Shown in pieces: positions 18,499-25,738 of a DNA stretch of 64,000 nucleotides. A program made the position numbers and the translations under genes. The notes below the pieces were generated by a model, which made no database searches, had not been told where the DNA came from, and saw nothing but the letters and a program-made list of their open reading frames with translations. Within the stretch, counting starts at the first letter, position 1, and the number at the start of each line of letters is the position of its first letter. The stretch lies in assembly GCF_004745825.1 (NCBI RefSeq), contig NZ_SRLA01000008.1, positions 1 to 64,000 of the forward strand, in the 5' to 3' direction. Source of the DNA: Hymenobacter fodinae (GTDB taxonomy: Bacteria > Bacteroidota > Bacteroidia > Cytophagales > Hymenobacteraceae).

Positions 18499-19468
18499 CC
18501 TGACTGGCCGCCTACCCTGCGGGGCGGGGTGGCGGCGGGCCGCAGGTGGACCCTTGTTGAGCGCGGCCTGGCTAAGCGCGGCTCTGCTGCAGCCCTCCCC
18601 CGCCGCCGCCCAAGTGCCCCGATCAAAGAACGAGGACGTCCCCAGTCTGGCCGACTCCAGTCGTCACGCCGCTCGGTTGCCGGTGCTGGCCGGCAGCGTG
18701 GCGGTGGTCTATCCCGCGGGGCTGTACCTGCTGGGGCGTAGCTGGTACACCGGGGAGCGGGTTCCGCTGCATTGGTTTAACGACTGGCCCGAATGGAAGC
18801 AGCTAGACAAAGCCGGCCACTTCTGGACCGCGTTTCACGAAAGCCGCGCCGCGGTTGACCTGCTGGGCTGGGCCGGGGTGGCCGAGCGCCGCTCCCGCTG
18901 GTACGGGAGCTTTGTAGGATTTCTGCTGCAAAGCCCGATTGAGCTGCTGGACGGCCGCTCTCCCGCCTACGGCGCCTCGCCCGGCGACCTGGCGGCCAAC
19001 CTGGCCGGATCGGTGGGCCTGCTGACCCAGCAGCTGGCCTGGGGCCAGGTGCGGCTGATGCCCAAGGTATCGTTTCACCGCAGCCCCTACGCCGCTCTGC
19101 GCCCCGACGTGCTGGGGCGTACCCTGCCCGAGCGCTTGCTCAAGGACTACAACGGCCAAACCTACTGGGTGTGTGCCGACGTGGGCGCGTGGCTGCCGGC
19201 CGGCAGCCGCTGGCCACGCTGGCTCCAGCCGGCAGTCGGCTATGGGGCCGACCAATTGCTCTACAACGACCCGGCCCGCAACCAGGCGGCCGGACTGCGC
19301 GCCTACCGCCAGTACTACCTGTCGGTGGACGTGGACCTGCGTCGGGTGCCCACACGCTCCCAGGTGCTACGGCGCGTGTTCTACGTAGCCAGCCTCGTGC
19401 ACCTGCCCGCCCCGGCGTTAGAATGGAACGCCCGGCGGGGCTGGCATGGCCATGGCCTCTATTACTAA
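18485..19468 (+). CDS. DUF2279-like (YfiM family) exported protein
   Basis: 327 residues from ATG 18485, overlapping the bestrophin stop by 14 bases. The N-terminus has a long signal-like stretch (LLSAAWLSAALLQPSPAAAQ). Core motifs DKAGHFWTAFHESRAAVDLL and GFLLQSPIELLDGRSPAYGASPGD resemble DUF2279/YfiM proteins, in which a DK-GH motif precedes a membrane-associated helix and an E-x-x-DG segment. These are probably envelope proteins of unknown role. The N-terminal boundary is uncertain because no other ATG lies before the signal stretch. Confidence 0.7.
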   Translation: MYCCNLTGRLPCGAGWRRAAGGPLLSAAWLSAALLQPSPAAAQVPRSKNEDVPSLADSSRHAARLPVLAGSVAVVYPAGLYLLGRSWYTGERVPLHWFNDWPEWKQLDKAGHFWTAFHESRAAVDLLGWAGVAERRSRWYGSFVGFLLQSPIELLDGRSPAYGASPGDLAANLAGSVGLLTQQLAWGQVRLMPKVSFHRSPYAALRPDVLGRTLPERLLKDYNGQTYWVCADVGAWLPAGSRWPRWLQPAVGYGADQLLYNDPARNQAAGLRAYRQYYLSVDVDLRRVPTRSQVLRRVFYVASLVHLPAPALEWNARRGWHGHGLYY

Positions 19469-19569
19469 CGCTGTCCGGGCGGCTTCGCGCCCTTTCCGGG
19501 TGTTCTCCTACCTCCGGTTTCCCTCCTTATTTACTGGCCGGGGCGCTGCTCATTTTTAGCTCGTATGGC

Positions 19570-19953
19570 ATGAAGACGTATCTGCCCTTTAATCGGTTCA
19601 TCGGCCTGGCCGGTCTGGCAGCCGCACTGTTGCTGCCCGGCTGTGGCAATCTGGGCTCGCATAGCCTGACCCTCCGCTTGCAGGTTGCCTTCGACAGCAC
19701 GGCCATCCGGATCCATAACCCCACCCGCGCAACGTACTACCACGCGCAAGTGGAAGTAAATGATGCCTTTGCGGCCGCATTAGGCACCCTTGCCCCGGGC
19801 GCCCACCGGCGGCTTTCCTTGGACAGCCTGCGCACCGACCAGGGCCAAGGGTTGTCAAGGGAAGTGCAGCTGGAGCGGCTTACGCTCTACGCCCAGGACA
19901 GCGTCGGCAACTATGATGCGCTTATCCTGGATCCCGTTCCTGCCGGCCGATGA
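19570..19953 (+). CDS. Small hypothetical lipoprotein
   Basis: 127 residues from ATG 19570; the frame runs open well upstream but only as a shadow of the preceding gene. Lipoprotein signal with lipobox LLLPGC. The mature part is mostly beta strands (LTLRLQVAFDSTAIRIHNPT, ATYYHAQVEVNDAF) and resembles a small immunoglobulin-like or LEA-type domain. No family recognised. It lies 101 bases after the DUF2279-like gene. Confidence 0.55.
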   Translation: MKTYLPFNRFIGLAGLAAALLLPGCGNLGSHSLTLRLQVAFDSTAIRIHNPTRATYYHAQVEVNDAFAAALGTLAPGAHRRLSLDSLRTDQGQGLSREVQLERLTLYAQDSVGNYDALILDPVPAGR

Positions 19954-20402
19954 AGTCCGGCGTAGGAGTCAGCGTTTTATACCGGGGCAGAACGCCAGAA
20001 ACTCGTAGCGGTCCAGCAGCACCGCGCGGCAGGGCAGCTACGAGTAAGCGGCCCGCCACGGCCAAACGACCTGTGGCTTTGCGGGGTTCGTGCTCAGCCC
20101 CAGCGACGGCAGCTCGTTGCAGACGGCGTCTTTGCTGCTGTGCGCCAGGGGAACTACGCCCGCTCTCATTATGGTTAGGCGGGTATGTGTGCGCATCATA
20201 CCCCGACTCGAAAACTGCTCCGACTAGGCCTCTACGCGGCGGTCGGCGCCTGGATCCTCTACTCCCAAGCCGGCGGTTTCTAGCCCGGCGCATGGGGCCG
20301 TTTTTGGGAATGCGCTACGCAGGAACCGGGTGCACAACGCACCTAGCATAGGCCAACGGTGCCGCTACCTTGTGTATCTTCCGGGGTTGTCCCCTGCACT
20401 GT
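19954..20402. other. Stretch without a firm gene
   Basis: About 450 bases between a small lipoprotein and the PAP2 gene. Overlapping open frames on both strands here have shadow-like composition. On the minus strand around 19975-20150 there is coding-like text ending in stop codons (for example AKPQVVWPWRAAYS), which may be the tail of a decayed gene. A short frame at 20185-20283 is listed separately. Confidence 0.4.
20185..20283 (+). CDS. Possible 32-residue single-TM protein
   Basis: ATG 20185 to TAG 20281. It encodes a short basic N-terminus (His and Arg/Lys) followed by LLRLGLYAAVGAWILYSQAG, a plausible single membrane helix. No neighbour or ribosome site supports it, and many random frames of this length exist in GC-rich DNA. 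Confidence 0.2.
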   Translation: MCAHHTPTRKLLRLGLYAAVGAWILYSQAGGF

Positions 20403-21137
20403 ATGCTCCCTGTTCGTCTTTGCTGGCCCGCTGTCGGCGTGGCCGTCTGCCTGCTGACGCCAGCGCCCGTCGCGGGGCAGGTGCTGCATTCCCCTGTTGT
20501 GCCTGATTCCGTGGGCCGGCGCCTGGAGGTAGAGCCCCGGCCGTCGCCGCTCCGGCGCGCGGCGCAGTGGGCCGGGCGGCCGGCCACCTGGCGCGTGCTG
20601 GTACCAGGGCTGTTGGTGGGGGTCGGCCGCCCGGCCCACCACACGCTGGAGCTCAAGACCGATTGGGCGGTGCGCGAGGAACTCGGTGAGCACGTGCCGG
20701 CCGTGCGCACCACCCTGGACGACCAGTTGCGCCACGTGCCGGCCGCCGCGGCCCTGGGGCTCAGCCTGGCCGGCGTGCGGGGCGAGCACAGCACGGTGAA
20801 CCAGACGTTGCTGTTTGCCCTGACCTACACCATCAACAATACGCTCACCAGCAACCTCAAGCGCCTGACGCGGGTAGAGCGCCCCTACGGCGGCGGCGAT
20901 TACAGCTCGTTCCCGAGTCAGCACGCCAGCGCGGCGTATTCGGCCGCCTGGCTGTTGGACCGCGAGTACGGGACGCGCAGCGGCTGGTACCGCGTAGGCG
21001 GCTACACCGTGGCCACCAGCGTCGCGGCCCTGCGCCTGATCAACGGCAAGCACTGGCTGTCGGACGTCGTCACGGGGGCGGGAATAATGAGTTTCATGTG
21101 CGAGGGATTGTTGTCGTTAACTAATCGGGTGTGTTAA
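20403..21137 (+). CDS. PAP2-family phosphatase
   Basis: 244 residues from ATG 20403, with an N-terminal signal (VGVAVCLLTPAPVAGQ). The three phosphatase motifs are present: KRLTRVERP (KX6RP), FPSQHAS (the PSGH motif with Gln for Gly) and LRLINGKHWLSD (RX5HX3D). The protein probably dephosphorylates lipid pyrophosphates or phosphatidic acid in the envelope. The Gly-to-Gln change in motif 2 is seen in periplasmic PAP2 relatives. It is convergent with the defence island, its stop lying 44 bases from the Pycsar effector stop. Confidence 0.88.
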   Translation: MLPVRLCWPAVGVAVCLLTPAPVAGQVLHSPVVPDSVGRRLEVEPRPSPLRRAAQWAGRPATWRVLVPGLLVGVGRPAHHTLELKTDWAVREELGEHVPAVRTTLDDQLRHVPAAAALGLSLAGVRGEHSTVNQTLLFALTYTINNTLTSNLKRLTRVERPYGGGDYSSFPSQHASAAYSAAWLLDREYGTRSGWYRVGGYTVATSVAALRLINGKHWLSDVVTGAGIMSFMCEGLLSLTNRVC

Positions 21138-21181
21138 CCTGCGCGAGTATACCGCCATCCGATGGGCCGGCAGGCAATTCA

Positions 21182-21706
21182 CTAGCAGATCGCTTTTGCC
21201 CACCGAATCAGCCAAAAAGCAGTAAAACAGCCCAACAGAATGCTGAAAGTGCAGGTGATAGCCCAGTGAAACAGGCGCTGTTTCGCGTAAGCAATGCAGG
21301 CATTGGTGTGAATCTGCTGGGTCAGCAACGCCTGGCTTTCGGTCATAGGCAGGGACAGGCCGGTCACACGCGCCAGCTCGGCCTGCAGGCTCGTTACGCT
21401 CAGGGCGCTGATGTAGCCAAAGTACAGGGCATTGGGCACGAGCAGCCGCTGGCCGCGGTGCCAAGGCGTTACCAGGCTGGCCCATTTAGTCATGGCAAAC
21501 AGGGAAGTGAGTACGGCCAGTACAAGACCCGGAATTAGCCAATACGGAATCAGCAGCAGCAAAGAAGGGTTACCAATGGAAGACAAGCTCTGCACGAGGC
21601 CAATGATAGCGGCTCCGTTCAGGGCAATGAGCGCGGTGTGTTTGGCTTCCAGAAACCGCAGCCACTCGTTGACCGTGGTGAGCAGAAATTTCAGGTTCTC
21701 GTCCAT
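21182..21706 (-). CDS. Pycsar-like transmembrane effector (PycTM type)
   Basis: 174 residues. The N-terminal VNEWLRFLEAKHTALIALNG matches the PycTM/DUF5706 pattern of an amphipathic helix running into the first TM. TM segments are predicted at about 23-42, 48-70 and 148-168, with a soluble loop containing LTQQIHTNACIAYAK between. In Pycsar systems such a protein is activated by cCMP or cUMP and disrupts the inner membrane. Its ATG directly follows the cyclase stop with no gap (TAAATG), so the pair is translationally coupled. It is the last gene of the eight-gene block. Confidence 0.8.
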   Translation of the reverse strand: MDENLKFLLTTVNEWLRFLEAKHTALIALNGAAIIGLVQSLSSIGNPSLLLLIPYWLIPGLVLAVLTSLFAMTKWASLVTPWHRGQRLLVPNALYFGYISALSVTSLQAELARVTGLSLPMTESQALLTQQIHTNACIAYAKQRLFHWAITCTFSILLGCFTAFWLIRWAKAIC

Positions 21707-22444
21707 TTAGTATAAATCGATTACCTGCGTGAAAGCTACTCCTTTCAGCTGGACCGGGCGAGGGGCGCGGGCCAGCCACCACCGGTCCAAAACCGAGAGG
21801 CCCGCGCGGCGGTGTAGGTCATAGCCTCCGTTGACGTAATAAGAAATTTCCTTGTCCACGCCTTCGCCCTCGAGCCGGAACAGCTCGGTCATGGGCTGGC
21901 CGATAGCATAGAATTCGTCCACCGTGGTCTTGCTGTTGTGGTAGTAGAGGAGCTTGCCGTAGTGCAGCGCGATTTTTACGGAATAAGGACTGCTGTGGCG
22001 AGCTCGCCCAATCTTTCCCGCACACTGCTCAGCTGCCTGCAGCCACTGATACGCGCTGTGACCCGGAGTAAAGGGCTTGCCAAAAACGGCGATAATCCCA
22101 TCGCCGATAATCTTTTCGACTTCTCCGTCAAACTCATAAATAATGGGCAGCACCTGAGCGTAGTAAGCATCCAAGATGGTGGCAATCTGGGCGGCTGACA
22201 TCGTCGCAGTTTTCGTGGAAAAACTGGTGATATCAATGAAGAGCATCGCCAACTCTACGTTCGGATTCGTCACCAGCTGTCGGACAGTGGGTGAAACGGC
22301 CTGTAACTCAGAAAAGGCCCGCACATTTTGCACGCCATAGCGATTAAGCGACTCGAGAATGACCCGTCCTTCCTGGCGCATAGCAGACTTGGTAGAGGGG
22401 GCAAAGTTTTGGCGTAACTCAGCGGAAAGAGCAAAATTGGGCAT
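21707..22444 (-). CDS. Class III nucleotide cyclase of Pycsar (PycC) type
   Basis: 245 residues from ATG 22444; an in-frame ATG at 22492 would add 16 residues. The class III catalytic core is complete for metal binding: AMLFIDITSFS with Asp at about 71, and KIIGDGIIAVFGKPF with Asp at about 115. The region after it, ALHYGKLLYYHNSKTTVDE then IGQPMTELFRLEG, contains the remaining active-site segment. There is no receptor, TM or HAMP domain, only a short N-terminal helical region, which is unlike ordinary adenylate cyclases and like PycC. With the adjacent TM effector this makes a Pycsar pair. The base specificity (C or U) cannot be read here. Confidence 0.8.
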   Translation of the reverse strand: MPNFALSAELRQNFAPSTKSAMRQEGRVILESLNRYGVQNVRAFSELQAVSPTVRQLVTNPNVELAMLFIDITSFSTKTATMSAAQIATILDAYYAQVLPIIYEFDGEVEKIIGDGIIAVFGKPFTPGHSAYQWLQAAEQCAGKIGRARHSSPYSVKIALHYGKLLYYHNSKTTVDEFYAIGQPMTELFRLEGEGVDKEISYYVNGGYDLHRRAGLSVLDRWWLARAPRPVQLKGVAFTQVIDLY

Positions 22445-22536
22445 AGTATAAAGTGTAGTGCGCAGCCATACATAGGAGGCTAGGCCGATCAATTTTGAAG
22501 GAGAATAAGTTTTAGAATGGCGGGCGGGTATCAGGC

Positions 22537-23298
22537 CTACCCCTCCGAAGAAAGCAGGTAACAGGCATGCTGGCCAATGCGAAAGGGGTCCAGATGCTTG
22601 AACTGGTCGTCGCCCAGTCGCTTGATTTGTTCCTCCGTCACCCAGCGCAGCTCGCCCGAGGCGGGCAGCTGCAAATGGCGCAACTCGTGCTCCTGAGCCG
22701 CAGTTAACTTTAACTCGAACACCTGGTAAACCATCAGTTCTGTGGCCTGGGTGTGAGGTGAATACGTGAGGGGCCGCCAGACGGTGTACAGGTAGCGGGG
22801 GTCGATGGTGGCGAAAGCTTTTGACAGATAGCCAGGCTCCACTAACTCTTCCTGAAACTCGCGTTGCTGCGTAGTCTCCCGGTCTTTCTCGGACACAAAC
22901 CAGTTGAGAAAGGGAATCAGGTTTTTGCCTAGCACCCGGACCCGTAGGTCGTCACGGCTGTGGATGTCGATGGGCATGATTTCATCTTCCCGCACATCCC
23001 ACTTGGTAAACTGATCGCGCACCGCCTGCGAGTCGTGCTTATAAACACCTCCCACCGGCTGGTATTGGTTGATGCGCCGGCCTTTAACCAGCAGGTAACG
23101 CCCATCAATTCTGATGCGAAACAGATAGGAAATCGATACCCGTACGTGCGTAGAAGCCAACTGACGCTTGCTGGTGTAGAGCAGCTTCATCCGTTTCCAA
23201 AAGCTGGGACCACGCTTTTCCCGCTCGGATTCAAACAATTTAGGAGCTAACCACGCACCGCTTTTCAAGAGCGGCACTAGTACCTGAAGAAACGTCAT
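22537..23298 (-). CDS. SMODS-associated NUDIX-like protein
   Basis: 253 residues from ATG 23298 (an ATG nine bases upstream is possible). An N-terminal hydrophobic stretch (about residues 4-20) is followed by a basic region. Then YLLVKGRRINQYQPVGGVYK gives the Gly-containing start of a NUDIX box, and REFQEELVEPGYLSKAF the REXXEE part, though a long insert separates them. This arrangement recalls the SMODS-associated NUDIX family found beside CD-NTases. A role as second-messenger hydrolase or as effector is possible. Starts 27 bases after the TRIP13-like gene. Confidence 0.68.
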   Translation of the reverse strand: MTFLQVLVPLLKSGAWLAPKLFESEREKRGPSFWKRMKLLYTSKRQLASTHVRVSISYLFRIRIDGRYLLVKGRRINQYQPVGGVYKHDSQAVRDQFTKWDVREDEIMPIDIHSRDDLRVRVLGKNLIPFLNWFVSEKDRETTQQREFQEELVEPGYLSKAFATIDPRYLYTVWRPLTYSPHTQATELMVYQVFELKLTAAQEHELRHLQLPASGELRWVTEEQIKRLGDDQFKHLDPFRIGQHACYLLSSEG

Positions 23299-23325
23299 AG
23301 GGGGCAAGGCGGAGTTAATCGTACG

Positions 23326-24210
23326 CTACTTAATAGCCGGACTAGGCTGCATGTGCTGCAAGGTGCTTTTAAGAATAGCTGCCGTCAGCGGTTGGGTTGG
23401 ATAGGCCTGTGCGATGGCTTCGGGTAAGAAGCGAAGGCGCAAATCCGAGAAGGAATAGCCCAGACCCTGATTTTTCTCCGGACCGGTTAGGTGTACCAGC
23501 TCTTCCATTTCCTTGCTGGTTAGCTTCACTCCTTGGAGTTCCTTTTGCAGCAGTTCCCGGCGCTCGTCCTCGGACGGGCGATCAAAGGTCATAATAACCG
23601 CGGCCCGCCGCACGATGGCCTCATCCAGGAAGTGCAGCCGGTTGGTGGAGAGCATCACCACGGCCCGCCCCTTGAGGCTGCGCAGGTCGTCAATTTTCTG
23701 AATCAGCGTATTGACGGCTGCTTTCTCTTCCTGGTGCATCTGACTGGTCGAGCGAGTAGTAGCAATGGCATCGGCCTCGTCAATGAGCAGGAAGGCAATG
23801 CCCTCTTTCGATTCTTTTTTCAAGCGGTCAAAGGCCTCGTTTACTAGTTGGGCCATCTGCCCGTGCAGTCCCTCGCCCCGCACCCGGGTGCTGAGCTTAA
23901 TGAAGTAGCCGTCGCGCTTGAGTTCGCGGGCAATCTGGTCGGCAATGGCCTCGGCCGAGGCCGTCTTGCCGGTGCCCGCGTCACCTTCCAAAATTACCAG
24001 CGGGTAGCGGTCAGTCAAGGAGGAGAGAATGGGCAGCGCGGCCCCATGATGCAGCTGGCTCCAGCTACGCAACCCATCCGGGTCCAGCAGCAGGCGCAGG
24101 TTGAAGTGGATGCGTTCGAAGCGCTTGGTAAAGCCAATAAGCGACGCGGCCCGCTGCTGGATCTCGCGGCTGGGTATTTCGGTAACGTTGTCGAAAATAG
24201 TAGTCGCCAT
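23326..24210 (-). CDS. cap6: TRIP13-like AAA+ ATPase of type III CBASS
   Basis: 294 residues. Walker A GDAGTGKT at 76-83, Walker B LLIDEADA at 141-148, sensor MLSTNRLHFLDEAIVRRAA, typical of the Pch2/TRIP13 branch of AAA+ proteins. In type III CBASS this ATPase remodels the HORMA protein and switches off the CD-NTase. The preceding HORMA gene shares one base with its start (TAATG), which is strong evidence that they act together. An IstB-like helicase loader is less likely given this neighbourhood. Confidence 0.85.
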   Translation of the reverse strand: MATTIFDNVTEIPSREIQQRAASLIGFTKRFERIHFNLRLLLDPDGLRSWSQLHHGAALPILSSLTDRYPLVILEGDAGTGKTASAEAIADQIARELKRDGYFIKLSTRVRGEGLHGQMAQLVNEAFDRLKKESKEGIAFLLIDEADAIATTRSTSQMHQEEKAAVNTLIQKIDDLRSLKGRAVVMLSTNRLHFLDEAIVRRAAVIMTFDRPSEDERRELLQKELQGVKLTSKEMEELVHLTGPEKNQGLGYSFSDLRLRFLPEAIAQAYPTQPLTAAILKSTLQHMQPSPAIK

Positions 24211-24710
24211 TACTGGAAGTTTTCTTTGTTGAGTTCGTAGCCCTTGCTGGCGTAGCCCTGCGCCGACGAGCGCTGCAGGTGCGAGTAGGACGTGTCGATG
24301 CTGGACACGCCCCAGTTTATATTCATTTTCTCCTGCAGGGCCTGCTTTTTCGTGGCGTCCAGCCCTTGCCAGGTTGCGTTAGGGCAAATGACCAGGTTCA
24401 GCGAACTGCCTGCTACGTCCGGCCAGTCGTTCCCACCGGCCCGGTCGCCGCTCAGAGCGCTACCCGCTTCATTGACTGTGTAGCGAGCGGCCTGTAGCAC
24501 TTTACCCAGGGAATTGGTCAGCACAATATCTACCCGGTCCAAGTAGTATCCTTCGGCCCAGGTCAGCACATCCTGACAATATTCTTCTACCTGGGTCTGG
24601 GTGAGTTTGCCGGTGCGCCGGGCAATCATGCGCAAGTCAGCTTCGAAATTGCCGAAGGTTTTGCGGACGTCAGTTACCGTGTAGGTGGCGGTTTGCGTGG
24701 TCGTATACAT
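24210..24710 (-). CDS. cap7: Bacterial HORMA-domain protein of type III CBASS
   Basis: 166 residues from ATG 24710; an upstream frame extension overlaps the CD-NTase end and looks spurious. TYTVTDVRKTFGNFEADLRM is the characteristic opening of bacterial HORMA family proteins, followed by VEEYCQDVLTWAEGYYLDRV and a C-terminal seatbelt-like region (INWGVSSIDTSYSHLQRSSA). It is expected to sense a phage protein peptide, close its safety belt and activate the CD-NTase. Only one HORMA gene is present, so this is the single-HORMA form. Confidence 0.87.
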   Translation of the reverse strand: MYTTTQTATYTVTDVRKTFGNFEADLRMIARRTGKLTQTQVEEYCQDVLTWAEGYYLDRVDIVLTNSLGKVLQAARYTVNEAGSALSGDRAGGNDWPDVAGSSLNLVICPNATWQGLDATKKQALQEKMNINWGVSSIDTSYSHLQRSSAQGYASKGYELNKENFQ

Positions 24711-24718
24711 GGAGGCAG

Positions 24719-25684
24719 TTAGTTTTCTTCTATCGTGAAGCTGGGGCCGAATAACTCGGTCCACTCCTCCGTGGTAGCTCCCAGTGTCGGGCAGGACTGC
24801 GCGATGTTCAGCCCGTCAAAAGCCGTATCGGCCGCCTTGACCACGGCGGCCCAGGCATCGTTGTCCATCTTACTGGCGGCGTTGTTTTCGTTGTTGGTGG
24901 GATCCGCAATGAAAACCGGGTTGGTAAAGCGCGGCACGCTGTTGATGGCAGAAGGGAAAGTGATAACCGGGAAGTTGCGGCCGCTTACGAACTGAAAGAA
25001 GCGAATCAGGCCTTCTTCGATATTGGTTTCAGCCCCGTAGGTATCGTCCAGATAGGCCGCGATCAACTCAATGGTAAATGAGGTGAGGCCCGGCTTTAGG
25101 CCCTGGCGGTTGCGCCACCATTTCAGAGCCCGCACGATGGAAGTGTACGAGGCGTTTTGCTTGCGGGCCTTTAGGTTGGCATCGAGTTGCTTGTCGATGC
25201 TGGTGATGAAACGCCCGCCCCCACCCCGCTCCGGCTGCCAGACGTAGGTGCTGGGCGTGTCCGGCACCACCGGCACGATGTCGACTTCCAGTCCAGTCCC
25301 CACGAATTTGATTTTGATGGCCTTGGTCTTGCCTTCGGCTTCCACGTCACCCTCATCCTTGGTAGGGTAAATTTCGCGTAGGTACTGAGCCACGTAGTCG
25401 TGCAGCTTGTCCACATCGCTTTTCAGCGTGTCGTCGCCGTCCACAAATAGTACCAGGTCAACGTCCACTGGGTGCTCGCCCTTGGGACGCAGCACGGTGT
25501 GCTTTTTCCAGGAGCCGGCAATCACGAAGCGGGTAACTTTCATGCCGGTGCTGGTGTCGTCCTTGATTTTGGCTTTAAGCCGGTCCCGCAGGTTTTCAAT
25601 CTGGTCCCGGTACTTGCCCATGTCGTCGCGATGGAGCTTGATGCGGTTAATGAAATGGCCCAGTTGGGCGTTGTCGAGCTTCAT
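24719..25684 (-). CDS. CD-NTase (CBASS nucleotidyltransferase)
   Basis: 321 residues. The polymerase-beta-like signature is intact: AGSWKKHT with GS at 57-58, DVD at 74-76 and a third carboxylate in GLEVDIVPVV (Asp 135). SIVRALKWWRN and LTSFTIELIAAYL mark the C-terminal helical domain of the CD-NTase/OAS fold. It would make a cyclic di- or trinucleotide once activated by HORMA. The stop lies eight bases before the HORMA start. The clade cannot be fixed by eye, but the HORMA partners suggest a C- or D-clade enzyme. Confidence 0.9.
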   Translation of the reverse strand: MKLDNAQLGHFINRIKLHRDDMGKYRDQIENLRDRLKAKIKDDTSTGMKVTRFVIAGSWKKHTVLRPKGEHPVDVDLVLFVDGDDTLKSDVDKLHDYVAQYLREIYPTKDEGDVEAEGKTKAIKIKFVGTGLEVDIVPVVPDTPSTYVWQPERGGGGRFITSIDKQLDANLKARKQNASYTSIVRALKWWRNRQGLKPGLTSFTIELIAAYLDDTYGAETNIEEGLIRFFQFVSGRNFPVITFPSAINSVPRFTNPVFIADPTNNENNAASKMDNDAWAAVVKAADTAFDGLNIAQSCPTLGATTEEWTELFGPSFTIEEN

Positions 25685-25738
25685 AGGCGGAATAAGAAGT
25701 AAAGCAGGCGGTTAGTGATAGAAAAGCAAGTTGGTAAG

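Noticed and set aside
23326..24210. IstB-type transposition helper as the identity of the AAA+ gene
   Set aside because: One-base overlap with a HORMA gene and adjacency to a CD-NTase point to a TRIP13-like CBASS protein; no transposase nearby.
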